64,000 nt of DNA from Chaetorhynchus papuensis. Taxonomy: Eukaryota; Chordata; Aves; Passeriformes; Rhipiduridae. The position numbers and the translations under genes were made by a program. Below, one piece after another: positions 47,701-60,000 of the stretch; position 1 is the stretch's first letter; the number at the start of each line of letters is the position of its first letter. The DNA is taken from positions 844,391-908,390 of the forward strand of contig VWYX01000286.1 in NCBI GenBank assembly GCA_013396525.1, given 5' to 3'. Under the pieces are notes generated by a model, which saw only the letters and a list, made by a program, of their open reading frames with translations, was not told the DNA's origin and made no database searches.

Positions 47701-50700
47701 GCATTTTCAGTTCTGCAGAAATATAATTGTCCATTTTTGGGGTTCTGGTAAGGTGCCTTAGAAAATAAAAGAGCAACCAAATCCAAGTCAAACCTCCTTG
47801 CACAACACCTCTCCATTGCCACAAGTCTTGTGCTCTAACTCCATAAACACCCCATAGCAATACAAGCATGGTTCCTATGCTACTTCTCCAAGCCCTAATG
47901 CTGATGGGTCAACTTCATAGATCCTTCTTGTACTATACCATTAAACTTCTAAATTCTATCTGTGGCTGGATGAGATTTTAACTTCTGCCAGCTCTAGATC
48001 ACACTTCTAGTGGGGGCAAGAATCTGTAAGATGCCTTTGCTTTATCTCTGAGGTCAGACTCATGATATTTAAACTGTGCTATAAAGCAGTTGTGGGCTAC
48101 TTCTTGTAGGGTGGATCCTTATCCTGCTGGAGGTGCTGTATGAGCAATTACACTGAAGGAAGCATGGGAGCTATTGTTTGTGTCACAGGTATAATACTAA
48201 CTGATAAAACATACTGGCACACCTGTAAAATAACATTACTAGCCTGGACAAACCACTTCCCAGAGGGGTTATGCACTGGCAGAGCCGTGGTGTCCTTTCC
48301 AAGCTCCAGCCACAGCAGATAAACCTGAGAAGAGCCTCTGTAATTCTAGGAGTGCATTTCCCTCACCCCTGTTGCCTCTCTTGTGCAGGCTGCAGAACTG
48401 CAATCTGACAAGTGCCAGCTGTGAGACCCTGCGCTCTGTCCTCAGTGCCCAGCCATCCCTGACAGAGCTGCATGTGGGGGATAACAGACTGGGAACTGCT
48501 GGAGTGAAGGTGCTGTGCCAAGGGATCATGAACCCCAGCTGTAAGCTGCAGAAGCTGCAGTAAGTAGTCACTGGGCTCTTTTGGTCATCAGACAGGCCAT
48601 GCTTGCCTTTCTCTTGACACAAGCAGGAGTTTTGTTGCCAGATGTGGATTTGGTTTTGTTTTACCTGAAATTGTCATGCTTATTCATGCTGGTGGGTCTT
48701 ATGGGTTTGGAATAGTCGGGTGTCTGTTTGTTTAGCCCTCCTGGCAGTGGTGGCTGTAAATGCAGGACCTCTCAGATGCCCAGGAAACATCAGGTTCTGC
48801 TGCCCTTAGTCCTTGTTTCGTGGCTGAGCAAGACTGGGGTGTATTTGCAGCCCCCAGCTCCTCCCAGGCAGGACTGGAGGTGAGGCTCATGATGGTGTTA
48901 CAGTGCAGAGCTCAGCCCTGTGCTCCAAGGCTGCCTGTGCGCTGGTTTAATGGAGGCCTTGTGTAAAAACTGGTCTTGCTGGGTCCTCTGGGATCTAGTT
49001 TAACAATTAATGCTTCCTGAAATGAGCAGAGAGATGCTGTTAAAAACTCCTACAGTTATCTCTGGTTTTATGTATTGCCTGGTCTCAACTCACATTGGCA
49101 TGTTTTCTGCCCTTGCTAACACGCACCAGGCCCAGCTGATTCTTGTGGTAGCAGGATGTGTGAGGGGAGTTGTCTTTTTGCCTGGTCTTCTTTTCTTCTT
49201 GTAGGCTGGAGTATTGTGAACTCACAGCTGATATTGTGGAAGCTCTCAATGCTGCTCTGCAAAGCAAGCCCACCCTGAAGGAGCTCAGCCTGAGCAACAA
49301 CACGCTGGGAGATACAGCTGTAAAGCAGCTGTGCCAGGGCCTGGTGGAGGCAAGCTGCAACCTAGAGCTACTACAGTAAGGAAGAGCTGGTCATCTCTAA
49401 TGGCAACTAGTGCTGCTGCTACTCATACCATCCATAGGACAGGAAAAATTGTCAGGAATGCTTGAAATGTAGGCCAGATTTTTTGCTGGCTCAGATTTAT
49501 GTAACTGGAAACTGCACACAGATTTCAGTTTTGGAGTTTTTGACACTCGAGGTTAAACCACCACTTACTAAGGGAGACTGCTCACCCATGTCTCAGAGCA
49601 GAGGAACAATCACCCTCAGTGGCTCTAGTTCTTAAACTGGAATTACCAGCCAGTTGAGTATACTTATTCAAAGCCCTTTCTTCCTACAAAACAAAGGTGC
49701 TGGGTTTGGCCTCATCTCTAGAGTAAAGCCCGTGAAGGGCTTTATGGGAGAAGCACAGTTCTTTTTTATCTTGCCCCTGTGGTTCAGTAGGTGTTGGCTC
49801 AGCAGGGACTCATGTGTGCTACTGCCAAAAGTTCCTCTTAAAAAGGATAACTGATACAAAGGGAGAGTTTGGCAAGAATGATCCTTGCATTGATGCATAT
49901 GAATGGCTGGGTCAGAGTGCCCTGCAGCCTCATGAAATGCAGGAGCAGTGTGCTGCCTCACTCAGAGCCTGTCTCAGACACCTGTGTCCTCTCTGAGCCT
50001 TGCAGGACGTAGCAGTGCCCGGCTGAGCTGCACTGGTTTGCAGCAAGGAGCCAGCCCATAGACCCTTCTCAGTCTGAACTGGGGTGTTGGGGTGTGTCTA
50101 ACACAGTGGGTCTGGAGCAACAACTCCAACTGTGCTTTTTCCTGCAGCCTGGAGAACTGTGGCATAACCAGCGATAGCTGTATGGAGATTAGTGCTGTTC
50201 TCAGGAACAAGTCATCTCTGATGGATCTTTCTGTGGGGGACAACAAGATCGGGGACTCCGGTCTGGCTCTGCTGTGCCAGGGACTGATGCATCCTAGCTG
50301 CAAAATCCAGAAGCTGTGGTAAGGACAGGCAGAAGTTTCTTAAATCCCTTCTGCAGCCTCTGGGCTGTTTAGGTTGTGCTGCTGGTTTGCTCTTAAGTGA
50401 AAAGTTTCTTTTTCTCTTACCCTCTATGGTCAAAAAAGTGTCTCAGCTGCAAATCAGTTAATTCCCAAAACTGGGTGGAGGACACCATGAACAAGTAGGG
50501 CCACACTGAAATGGCTTGGATCAAATTCTGGGGAGAGGGCGAACGGAAGTTTGTGATGGCATTGTCTTGGCTTCCATTTGAGTTACCCGTCTACTAGAAT
50601 TGCATATTTCCATTTCTTTTTTTGTGTGTTACAAGCAGAGCTTTTGGTGCAGCAGTGGAAAGTAAGGAAAGGAGGAAGCTGTGTGGTACAGTGTATGAAA

Positions 50701-53700
50701 GGATAAAAGAAAATGAGACAATGTAACCAGAAATTCAGAGTACTAAAACTCTGTTTTCTAATCTCAGTTATTCTTGGGAGAAAATAAAATAACATTTTGT
50801 TCTTCCCTGCAGGTTATGGGACTGTGATCTCACAAGTGCTAGCTGTAAAGATCTCTCCAGACTCATCAGTACAAAGGAGACCCTCACAGAGATCAGTCTG
50901 ATAGACAATAACTTGAGAGACTCAGGGATGGAAATGCTGTGTCAGGCACTCAAGGATCCCAAATCTAAACTTCAGGAGCTATGGTGAGCTGCTGTCAAGT
51001 TTCACATACCCACTGCCTTCTTTGGAGGCCTCACTGAAGAAAGATGTAAGTGAAGTAATGCCCACCCAAATAGATCCTGAGTTGCAATGGTTCCATAAGC
51101 AACTCCTGCTGGTTGTTACTGAAAGGATTTATAGAGTTAAAAAGGGTTTTTCTAGACTTAAAGACTTCAAAAGGATTTGTATTTCTAAACTCATAGACAC
51201 TTTGAAGATCTGCCCCATCACAGTTAGCCTGTAATAAGCAAAAGGAGACCAAGCATCACTTGCAGAGCTTCTAATTAATTTTTTTATTGTGCAACAAATG
51301 GCAGTTAAGAGACTTTTGAAGTTTGAAAGGCCTGATGGAATAGCAAAATGAATGCTGTGACCAGATATCTCAGGTGGTCCATTGGAGCTAAGCTCTCTCA
51401 CTGAAGAGACTGAATGCTCTAGTGACATAAACATTTCTCAGCATCCTGTGCTGTTGACTGTGTTAACCTTTTAGGCTGGGATGGTCTGGTGTCTGGGAGA
51501 GGAAATTTGTTCTTTCACTTAGAACTTGAATTTTCCTACATTGCAGATTCAGCTCCTGCCCCCAGCTGGGTTCTTCCCCTGCCGTGGTGGCCTGGAAGTC
51601 AGTGAGGTGCCTCAGGAGTGCACAGTGGAGCCAACAGTGACTGTTGGAGCAGCACACTTCATCTTTCTTTGTTCCTGTGCTTTTTGGGCAGGTGCCTTTC
51701 CTAGGTGCACACTCCACAAGAGACATCCCACATATATAGAGTGGGAGAGGTGCTGCCTAGAAAGGACTGAGCAGACAGGCATTGAGAGGAGTACAGTGAT
51801 TGCAGGAAAGCTCTGGTTCCTCTGTTCCCACTGTCTGGGCTCCTGTTAAACAAATGTAAAGAAGTGAACAGTGCCTGATAGTTTACAGATGTCCCAACTA
51901 GATCTCATATCACTTTTGCCTTGCAGGGTTAGGGAGTGTGGGCTCACCACTGCTTGCTGCAAGGCTGTCAGCTCTGCTCTCAGCACCAACAAGAACCTGA
52001 AAGTACTGCACATAGGTGAGAACAAATTGGGAGATGCAGGTGTGGAACTCCTGTGTGAAGGGCTGATGCACCCCAACTGCAACATCCAGTCCCTATGGTA
52101 AGGTGCACTTTCAGAAGTCATCTTCTGTCTTGCTGTCTGAATTCATCCTTTATCTTCTACTTCCATGGTCCCTATGGGTGCCAGCACAAGTGCTGGTCCA
52201 GCCTCACTAGAAGGAGCAGGCAGCCAGCTGGAGCATCACCTCCAGCCCTGGGGTGGGATTTGCCTTCCCCATGAGCCTGTTTCCTTCCCAGTTGGGCCCA
52301 GCTCTGGGCTGTGTGATGCTCAGCACCCCGTGCTTGTTCTCTCTGTGCCATTGGGCAGAAGCCGGAGCTGTGCTCTGATGCCGAAATTCACAGTGAGTGA
52401 GTGGAGCAGATGGGTCATGGGAGACATTAGTAAGACTTGCAAATCTGTCCCAGAAAGATATGTCTTTTTACCACTTGAAGCTACTTGGTCATCAACTGAG
52501 AGGCCTCAGTTGCCCTCTTTAGAGAGACGGTTGCAAGTCTCAAGTATAGTAATAAAGCTTAGAGCTGGTTTATGATCAATTTAAACCAAAGAGAAGATGA
52601 TGCATGATGATGAAATTGGGAATAACTTCAATGTTCCTTCTACCCCATAGCCACACACTGTTAACCTTTAGGGAGGCCTTTGAGGTGTTCAGCAGTCACC
52701 ACGAGGGCAGCTGTCTCTGTGGCAAGACCACGGGCTAGCCCCTGTTGGAACCCTGGGTTTTAGGTTTATGGAATATAGTAATATATATTGTAATGTAATG
52801 TATATGCATGTGGCAAGATGGAGGATTTTGGGTGTGGGTTTGTTCTTCTTTCTTCTTCATAAATCTGAGTGTTCTGTCATTGGGTCAAAAATCCCGCAAT
52901 GCAGGTCAGAAATTAATAGTTACTGGTTTATAAGTAAAAACATATTGCTTGGCAATTCTTAATTGGATAAATTAGGCTTTAACTGGCCTTGGAAGGGAGA
53001 ATTCGGGGGCCATTTTCGCCATTTTCCACCTTGTTAACTCAGAGGCACATCCCATGCAGGAATGCCATAGATAAGAATTTATTAAACAATCTAATTAGAA
53101 GACCTGCACATCTCCTGCCTATTGCTTCCAAACGCTGAGTAAAACAACTCGTAAATCAAAAACAAAATGAATAAGAGACATTTTAACGAGCCCCTGCTGA
53201 TGTCTCCGAGATGCCACCTTAGCAGGGATCTCTGGTCCCTGCTGGGGATGTCCATGCCTGCTGCCCAGGTGTGGGCAGTGTTTCCTGGCCCCAAGGCTCA
53301 CTGCACTGGCCTCTCCCTCCTCTCCCTGCAGGCTGGGGAACTGTGACCTGACAGCAGGCTGCTGTGCCACCCTTGCCACCGCCATGGCCACCAAGCAGTG
53401 CCTCACCGAGCTGGACCTGAGCTACAACCCTCTGGATGATGAAGGCATCAGGAAGATCTGTGAAGCCTTGAGGAAGCCCAGCTGCAAAGTGCAGCAGTTA
53501 ATGTGAGAGATGGTGGTAGCCCTGGCAGGGGTGGGAGGCTGGTGCTGGTGAGGGAGTAAGGGGTCTTGGGTTGTAAAGCATATTTCTGGCTGCTCTCAGA
53601 CCTAGATGGGGCCCTTCCTGGTAAATGACCTGCCCATACTGGCCAGTTGTGCATCTTTCTCTTCCCTTAAGAGGAGGATGCTCACTAAATCTCGCTTGCC

Positions 53701-53805
53701 TTTTTGTTCTGGTGTAGTTTGTACGACATTTTGTGGAGTTCTGAAGTGGATGATGAACTGAGAGCCTTGGAAGAGTCCAAGCCTGAAGTGAAGATCATTT
53801 CATGA
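44687..53805 (+). CDS. RNH1: Ribonuclease inhibitor (RNH1), complete, nine coding exons
   Basis: The coding sequence joins 44687-44772, 46370-46540, 48389-48559, 49205-49375, 50148-50318, 50813-50983, 51927-52097, 53332-53502 and 53718-53805: 1,371 nt, 456 residues plus stop. Every junction has GT...AG, and all introns are phase 2. The seven internal exons are exactly 171 nt, each coding 57 residues (two leucine-rich repeats), as known for mammalian RNH1; the human protein has 460-461 residues. The protein is a cytosolic horseshoe that binds RNase A-type ribonucleases and angiogenin and is sensitive to oxidation; I count 31 cysteines. By alignment with human, W257, W259, W314, W371, Y430, D431 and the terminal Ser match known RNase-contact positions, whereas human Tyr437 is Leu433 here. 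The start has a good Kozak context (A at -3, G at +4), and its MELDIQCEE opening resembles human MSLDIQ. The gene is intact and probably transcribed from the CpG island at 43 kb. Confidence 0.96.
46370..46540 (+). CDS. RNH1: RNH1 171-nt LRR exon 1 of 7
   Basis: The acceptor is GTCTTTCAG and the donor GTAAAG. It codes residues 30-86, beginning [14 protein letters not shown] and ending SLQKLW. It holds one 28/29-residue repeat pair with four cysteines and the [15 protein letters not shown] core, the classic L..L.L..N.LGD.G pattern of ribonuclease-inhibitor-type repeats. Confidence 0.95.
46560..47340. mobile_element. Possible transposable-element remnant in RNH1 intron 2
   Basis: An AT-rich block lacks LRR homology and differs from the flanking GC-rich intron, starting near TGTCACAAATGAGTG. 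It accounts for much of the unusual length of intron 2. I cannot name a family, and the limits are uncertain. Confidence 0.25.
48389..48559 (+). CDS. RNH1: RNH1 171-nt LRR exon 2 of 7
   Basis: The acceptor is CTTGTGCAG and the donor GTAAGTAG. It codes residues 87-143 ([14 protein letters not shown] ... KLQKLQ), again with four cysteines. The preceding intron (46541-48388) is the longest in the gene at 1,848 bp. Confidence 0.95.
49205..49375 (+). CDS. RNH1: RNH1 171-nt LRR exon 3 of 7
   Basis: The acceptor is TTCTTGTAG and the donor GTAAGG. It codes residues 144-200 ([14 protein letters not shown] ... CNLELL plus a junction His). It is the only internal repeat block lacking the second conserved cysteine (the usual A/S-S-C is DIV here), and its junction residue is His where other blocks have Trp or Gln. 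Confidence 0.95.
50148..50318 (+). CDS. RNH1: RNH1 171-nt LRR exon 4 of 7
   Basis: The acceptor is TTTTTCCTGCAG and the donor GTAAGG. It codes residues 201-257 ([14 protein letters not shown] ... KIQKLW). Its terminal Trp is completed by the next exon and corresponds to human Trp261, a known RNase-contact residue. Confidence 0.95.
50813..50983 (+). CDS. RNH1: RNH1 171-nt LRR exon 5 of 7
   Basis: The acceptor is TTCCCTGCAG and the donor GTGAGC. It codes residues 258-314 ([14 protein letters not shown] ... KLQELW). W259 and W314 correspond to human Trp263 and Trp318. The last repeat reads DPKSKL where other blocks have P-S-C, so one conserved cysteine is missing. Confidence 0.95.
51927..52097 (+). 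CDS. RNH1: RNH1 171-nt LRR exon 6 of 7
   Basis: The acceptor is CTTGCAG and the donor GTAAGG. It codes residues 315-371 ([14 protein letters not shown] ... NIQSLW), with the adjacent-cysteine ACC motif also typical of mammalian RNH1 in this repeat. W371 corresponds to human Trp375. Confidence 0.95.
52740..53280. mobile_element. Possible LTR-type retroelement remnant in RNH1 intron 7
   Basis: The segment starting TGTTGGAACCCTGGG differs in composition from its flanks and contains AT-rich and CCATTTTCGCCATTTT stretches, reminiscent of a solo long terminal repeat. No coding domain, primer-binding site or clear flanking duplication was found. The call rests on style only. Confidence 0.3.
53332..53502 (+). 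CDS. RNH1: RNH1 171-nt LRR exon 7 of 7
   Basis: The acceptor is CCCTGCAG and the donor GTGAGA. It codes residues 372-428 ([14 protein letters not shown] ... KVQQLI). It has six cysteines, the richest block, including an adjacent pair. Confidence 0.95.
53718..53805 (+). CDS. RNH1: RNH1 last coding exon (C-terminal cap)
   Basis: The acceptor is CTGGTGTAG and the stop TGA is at 53803-53805. It codes [20 protein letters not shown] followed by KPEVKIIS. This is collinear with the human C terminus, whose Tyr434, Asp435, Tyr437 and Ser460 contact ribonuclease; here Tyr, Asp and the terminal Ser are kept, but Tyr437 is Leu. Confidence 0.94.
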
Positions 53806-54040
53806 GTGGTGACCGCCTGCAGAACAACGTCAAAGCAATGTCCTCTTCTTAACCTGAACTTTTCATACGTAAAACTAATTAATTTAATAGGGAATTTTCT
53901 TGTCCCAAAACTATTTGTGGATTCCCTGAGTGGGTGTCTGGGGAGCTGATCGACCTTCTCTGCATCTCTGGATGTACTAACTCTGAGATTCATGAAAGCT
54001 GCAGCATCACTATCCTTGAAATAAACAATTACTGTCTTGT
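53806..54040 (+). other. RNH1: RNH1 3' untranslated region with polyadenylation signal
   Basis: A canonical AATAAA lies at 54020-54025, about 215 bp after the stop, with GT-rich sequence just downstream. Cleavage is expected near 54,040. A second AATAAA at 54,481 could give a longer 3' end. Confidence 0.7.
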
Positions 54041-57000
54041 AGAAGTGGGTCTCTAGCCTTTAGGAGCTCTTTAATCCTATAATCCCTTCTAACAAATTAG
54101 TTGGGCTTTAAAGAGAGCTCCTTTCCCAAGGCAAGAGAACTACCCACTGCATTGTAACTGGGTGGTGCTTTTGATAGGTCACTGGGGAAGGCTCTCAAAA
54201 AAACCTAAATGTTTGTAATCTAAAATTGAGCTCTCCGCTGTCTTTCCCTAAAAGAGTTCTTGGAAAAGCAGTGGTGGCCAAGGCACTAGAGAAAAAAGAA
54301 ATGAGCAGCTGTTCAGCTATGTAATGTCAAAATTCGTGTCCTTTGAAAAGTGATTTTCCTACAAACAAAAGATGCTGTATGCATTTCTGCTAGTATGGGA
54401 AATGATTAAATGATTGATATGTTTGATCTGGCAAAGAGTGGTTCTACAGGAACTTTATACTTAATTTTTCTACTTATAAAAATAAAATATATCTGTATAT
54501 TTCTCCTTTAAGACCAATCTAGTTACTTGTCAACTGCAATACTACTAACACCTTGTTTTACTTGTTTGTTTTTGGTAAGTCCCTAGCTGAAACGTGCCAG
54601 GAGAAGATGTTAGTCAAGGCCTTAGGTAAAGAACAAGCCTAGAAGACATTTCATTTTTCAGGGGACACTGGGATTTCATGCCCAGAATTGTAATAAACCT
54701 TTGTTCCAATGGAAAATGCACCTGCTGCACACCTAAACCACAAAAGAATGAATATATCTTTAAAAATAGAGAAGGCAAGCCTGGCATTGCCCTTGGCTGG
54801 CCTTGCAGAATGAATGCCAAAAATAATCCCATTCCCCAGCGTGTCCTGTAGTGATCATTTGGTGTTTCCTTCACTGGCAAATTCTGTGTGGCACCCACGG
54901 TAAAGGTGTCCTCCAGGCTTTGCTTTCTGCTGCTCACATTCATCCCATAGAGGCCACAACTGGCTTTTCTTTGGCCTCAGCAGTTTCTAGAGTAGCCTTC
55001 GCAAACCTAAAACGGTACGTGAGAAATTGCTTAGTTGTGTCTTCAGGCAGGTGTGAAGGATAGGATTTGGTTTTTTCCTCAAGGTTTTTTTCTCTCACAG
55101 CTGCCCAAAATGTTAAAAACCCACTCCTTTTTGCTTTGGTCTTCTCCATCAATACAAACTTACCCATTCTAAGGGGCTCATAAATAGACTTTTCAGTTCA
55201 TGGTGTCTCCTGGACTTGGTGTGCCTGGATTAATTTCAGGCTGTGGGAGAAGACAGGGCTCCAGAGGGTAAAGAGATGTGTAGGGAGAGCCAGAAAAATG
55301 AGGCGTCTGGGAGGGTGTAAAAACAGCCCTCTAAAAAGACACAGCAAATAGTATCAGAAGTGGATCTTCCCTAACCTGGCTGCCCGAGGGGGGGCACTCT
55401 GCTGTCGCACTGCAGCTGCAATGCCTGGAGAACGCCTCCTCTTCCTTCCCCACAGGCATTGGGGAAGGGTCTGCCACCACGGCCCCACGGGGGGCGTTCA
55501 GCCTGGGACAGCCTGCTCCCACCCGGGGTGAAGCCCACACCTGCCTTTGATCCCGGAGTGGCTTTGCATTTCCTCCAAGAACGCAGACAGAATTTGGAAA
55601 AGTCTCTGCAGCAAATGCCACGTGTCCAGCTGCCAGCCACAGCAAGGAAAACCACAAGAGCCATATTTTGCCACCTCATGAGCTCAGGGCATCTCAGGCC
55701 AGGCCAGCCTGGCAGAGCTCTACAGTTCCCCCAGGATGGGGATGAATCTGTGCACTCAGAGCCTATGCTGTGCTTCAGGACAACATGAAGTCCTGTGCTT
55801 GGCTCTAAAAAGCAGGTATAAATCCCAGGATCCAGGAGCAAGCCCTTGTAGCAAGAGACACTTGTACTCATAAACAAGACTCAAGCAAGGATTTCTATTC
55901 CTAAAAATGCATTTGTTTTTATTCATCTGTTGGTTGGTCCAACTCACTTCCCTGACAACTGTGAACTTGGGAGAGCTGAAAGACACAAGAATTTGCCTCT
56001 GCATTTTAGATGTGTGGGTAGGCACCATTTTAAGCTAAAGTAGTCAGGAACTGAGTCACAAACCTTTCATGTGGACTAGGTAGTAGGCTGGCAGGCAAAG
56101 CCTTACTCATACCGAGACCACAGCTGGAGCACTCAATTTCTGGGACACTGCAGTCACATCCTGGCTCTCAGGGCAAATGCTTGGACTCCCTCACAAACAG
56201 TGGTTTGCAAGTACTGACTTTCTACCAGCAAGGGCTGAGTTTCACCTCATGTAATGAAACTTAAGGACACAATTATGCAGCCAAAATAGAAGATTAAGAA
56301 ATAATTACTTTAAGCAAATACTAGAACCTTAAAAGACATGCCCCAGAGATTTAAATTCAGAGAAAACAGGCCTGTATTTTGGACCTCAGTAACAGCAACA
56401 GTGGTTTAGGGTGTAGTGAAACTTCAGGTTTCTCCTAGTAGTTTCAGATTCTACAATAAATCTAATTTTTTATTCATCACAGCAGATGATCTTGAGCTGG
56501 GAGGTCACAGTGTTCCAGTTAACACTGCCAGAAGCAGTTAAACAACTACTGTCCTCACAAACAGTTTATACCCCAACCAAACCTCCTACTTGCTTTGGAA
56601 TATCAAGTCATGGCTTCCCTGGCATCCCTGACTGCTCTCTTGGTGCCTGGGCTTTTTGGGAAGGAGTTCCAACACAAGGCCCCAGGCACCAACTTCAAAT
56701 AACAGTGATGGTACCAGCAGTTTCAGTGCTCCAATTGAATCTGAAAGGGGAAATCAATCCCACTGTGTTTGAAGAGTTAACCACACACAGCTCCCTGCTT
56801 TGAAAACACTGCTTGCACTGATGGCAAGCACATCTGAGTCACTCCCAAACCTCTACTAAAACAGTCTAAAAGGGACTTACTTGCCTGAATTCCCCTTTTG
56901 CACAGATCATTGTGATTTTAAATTATAATTTCCAATATATCTCCTCTTTTCTGTGTGCCAATTTAATCAGTTGCCTCTTCCTCCACCACATCTCCTTTTC

Positions 57001-60000
57001 ATTTCATCTCTTTTACTAATGGGGGGGAAAAAACCAAACAAACCACTAGGCAGGAAAATCTCTCTCCCCATAAGGGAAGAAGAATTTTCATCTACTTTAC
57101 CCATTCCCCTCCTCACAGCTGCAAATGAACCATGGACATTTCTCCTCCTGGGGCACAGCATCACAGCCCCCTCCTTACCGAGTGATGCCCACTCCTCTGG
57201 AACTCACACCATAAATGCCAGCCAGATCAGTGCACTTCCAGCTTGGCAAGGACTTGCAAATTGGCATCTTGATAAATATGTGAGGTTAGTCTTGCCTCTC
57301 TCAGCTAAAGCCAGCTGCATCCACCATGAGAGGAAAAGCAGCCCCCAGCAGGAGGAAGAAACTGTGCTGGGTCAGATGACTGCACAGATGATAAGCCTTT
57401 CCAAGCTAGAGGGCAAATCGGTGGCATGTGGGTTGCAGGACCATGTGGCTGGGGGGGATGGAAACTTTAATTGGCCAATATCATGTCAGAACCTATCTGG
57501 TTTGCAATTAGAGGCAGGTATGCAGTGGGAGAGGTGAATTATTAGCACTTCCTCAAGCCCTTGAAGATTTTCCAGAGCAAACACTCAGAGAAAAGTCCTA
57601 AGCCAGGCCATGCTGCCCTCAGGCTGGCACGCAGCAGCCCATAATATCCACAGAGGGAAATAAAGTACCAGCACAGCTGTCACTTGCACTGGCACCCTAC
57701 ATGCAGCCCATGCAAATCCTCCTCTGCTGCTCCCCGCTTCCTGCTCCACTGGTGATTATCCCATCCCAGGAACAGCTCGGTGCCATCAGGACAGCACACA
57801 GACCCAGCACTGCCCACCCCAGCTTCTTTACATCCTCTCTGTGTTGCTTCTGCCTCGTCTACCCTTCACAGAAACGCTTAGCTCAGACCCCAGTTACACT
57901 TGGCAGATGATCAAAGCACCTCTTTGCTCCTGGGTACAGCAGTGCTCTGCAGGCCATATTGGGATTGTCTGGGAAACGCTGCCTGCCTCCATGACTTCTG
58001 GGTGCAGCTCAGTTGAACCAGCTCCTCGTAGCTGGGTTGGAGGTGTCACTCATCTCTCATGTTTGCCATAACTGCAAACCAAGGCATGAGGCTGCACTCA
58101 GAGATAATCACAATATAAAGCACCAAAGAGCTTGTTCTGTGGCACTTCCCACAAAGAGGGAAAAGAATACTCTTTTGTTCATCCCTGACTCCAGTGGGAA
58201 GTTGTTGCTTTCTACACATCAGGCTCCCAGGGGATCCATTCCCTGCTCTGTGCCACAGGATGCAAAGCAAATCTAAATTAGAGAAACACAGGGCATGCAG
58301 CCCTGTCTCCTAACTACCACAGGATGAAAGATAGATGTAATCCCACCAGCGTGGGTTAGAGTCACCTAATGAATGCTCTGGGGAGGAAATCTGGCTGGAT
58401 TTGGATCACTTGAGAGAAAGCAAGCAGAGCTTCCAAGGCTGGAGAGAGAAAATGGGACCAATCTGAGAAATCTCAGGGAAGGTTCATCGAAGCCCAGGTG
58501 GGATGAGGAGTGAAAACCAGATGAGGGAGGAAGGAAAGCACTGGAGGATGGTGTTCTACATCCTTTTTCACTTCCCTCCAGAGTTCTCGGCCCTGTAATC
58601 TCCATGTAATTTAGCACCATCTTCTGAAAGAGAGAACCATTCCTGCTTTTCAAATGCTCATTGCTGCTAAGTGTTTCAAGCCTTTCTAGGTTCCTGGATT
58701 TTAGGCCTGGCAGAACTGAAAGGGTATGGGATGGCTTTGGCACATCTGAGACTATGGATCTAGCTCCAGAAGTGTGTGCAAAGATTAAAGAGTACTCACT
58801 GCTGGCATCAAGCTGCTACAGGACATGTTTGTCCAAAAAAAAAAAAAAAAACCCAAAAAAACCACCTACTGTTTTGGATAGAGAGAGTAGAGTTAAAACA
58901 ACTGCATAGCAAAAGCAGGTGGAAAGCACATATTCTCGGCCCATTCCTTTATGCTGTGCCCATTAAGGGCTTGCAAACCTGGAAGGACTTCACAAGTCAA
59001 CAGGGATTGGTGTCACCAAGTCCAGCAAGAGGTTAGAATTGCTCTGCTGCAAGCCCCTCAGAGCTCAGCCTTTTCCTTCATGTCCTGCCTGGTGCCTGCT
59101 GGGCCTCTCCCAGGACCTGCAAGGGAACAGGTTTGGAGCAGCTCTCATTGTGACTCTCACAGCTGGGTTTTCCAAGCAGGCACCCAAAACACCAGCCCTG
59201 CAGAGTTTTGGTGGAGTTAATGAAGCAGCAGCCTCTCTACCTTGTTCCTTCCCCATGTATGCCCTGTTCTGACCTGGCTTCACCAATACTGGCTCCCACC
59301 TTGCTGAGTGATTTCTCTCCGGTGAATGACAGTGAGTTAATGAGTTTGTTTGGAATGAGAGCGTCTGCTGCGGAGATGGATGCTAAACACACCCTACACT
59401 GCAGCTGGGGATCAGGGGCTCACCTGGAGCCTCTGGCAAAGGACCTCAGGAGAAACCCGAGGTCAACCATTAGGGTTTTGGAGCTGGAGTTATCGAGGAC
59501 CAGGAGCCCACTATACTCCAGCTGAAAAAGAGATACTAGAAGCCTGTGAGGGAGTTCAAGCCACCTGAGAAGTTGCTGGGACAGAAGCTTCTCCTCTTGG
59601 CATAACTGCCTGTCCTACACTGGATGTTCCAAGGAAACATCCCCTCAACACATCACACAACCAGCGCTAGATGGAGTAAGTGGGTAGCATTGATTACACA
59701 ACGAGCCCGAATGGGAAAACCCTATTTCCTAGGAATCCTAGAAGAGATTGTGAACTGGCCAGAAGGCAGAGATTCTGGAGCAGTGCCTGAGAAGGTGACT
59801 TGTGCCCAAGAAGCACCACCACATAACGAGTTACCAGAAAATGACAGAGGCTATGGGAGCTGGGAGAGTGCTGATAACACACCAGCATTTTGGCTACTGC
59901 TGAGCAGCACTGTCCTTCCGACATTCCTTCCCCCCATCAAGGGGCTGGGAGTGGGCAAGATCCTGGGAGGGGACACACCCAGGCCAGCTGACCCAAAGCA

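Noticed and set aside
56953..57537. 194-codon plus-strand frame
   Set aside because: No family resemblance and no convincing promoter or splice signals; consistent with chance.
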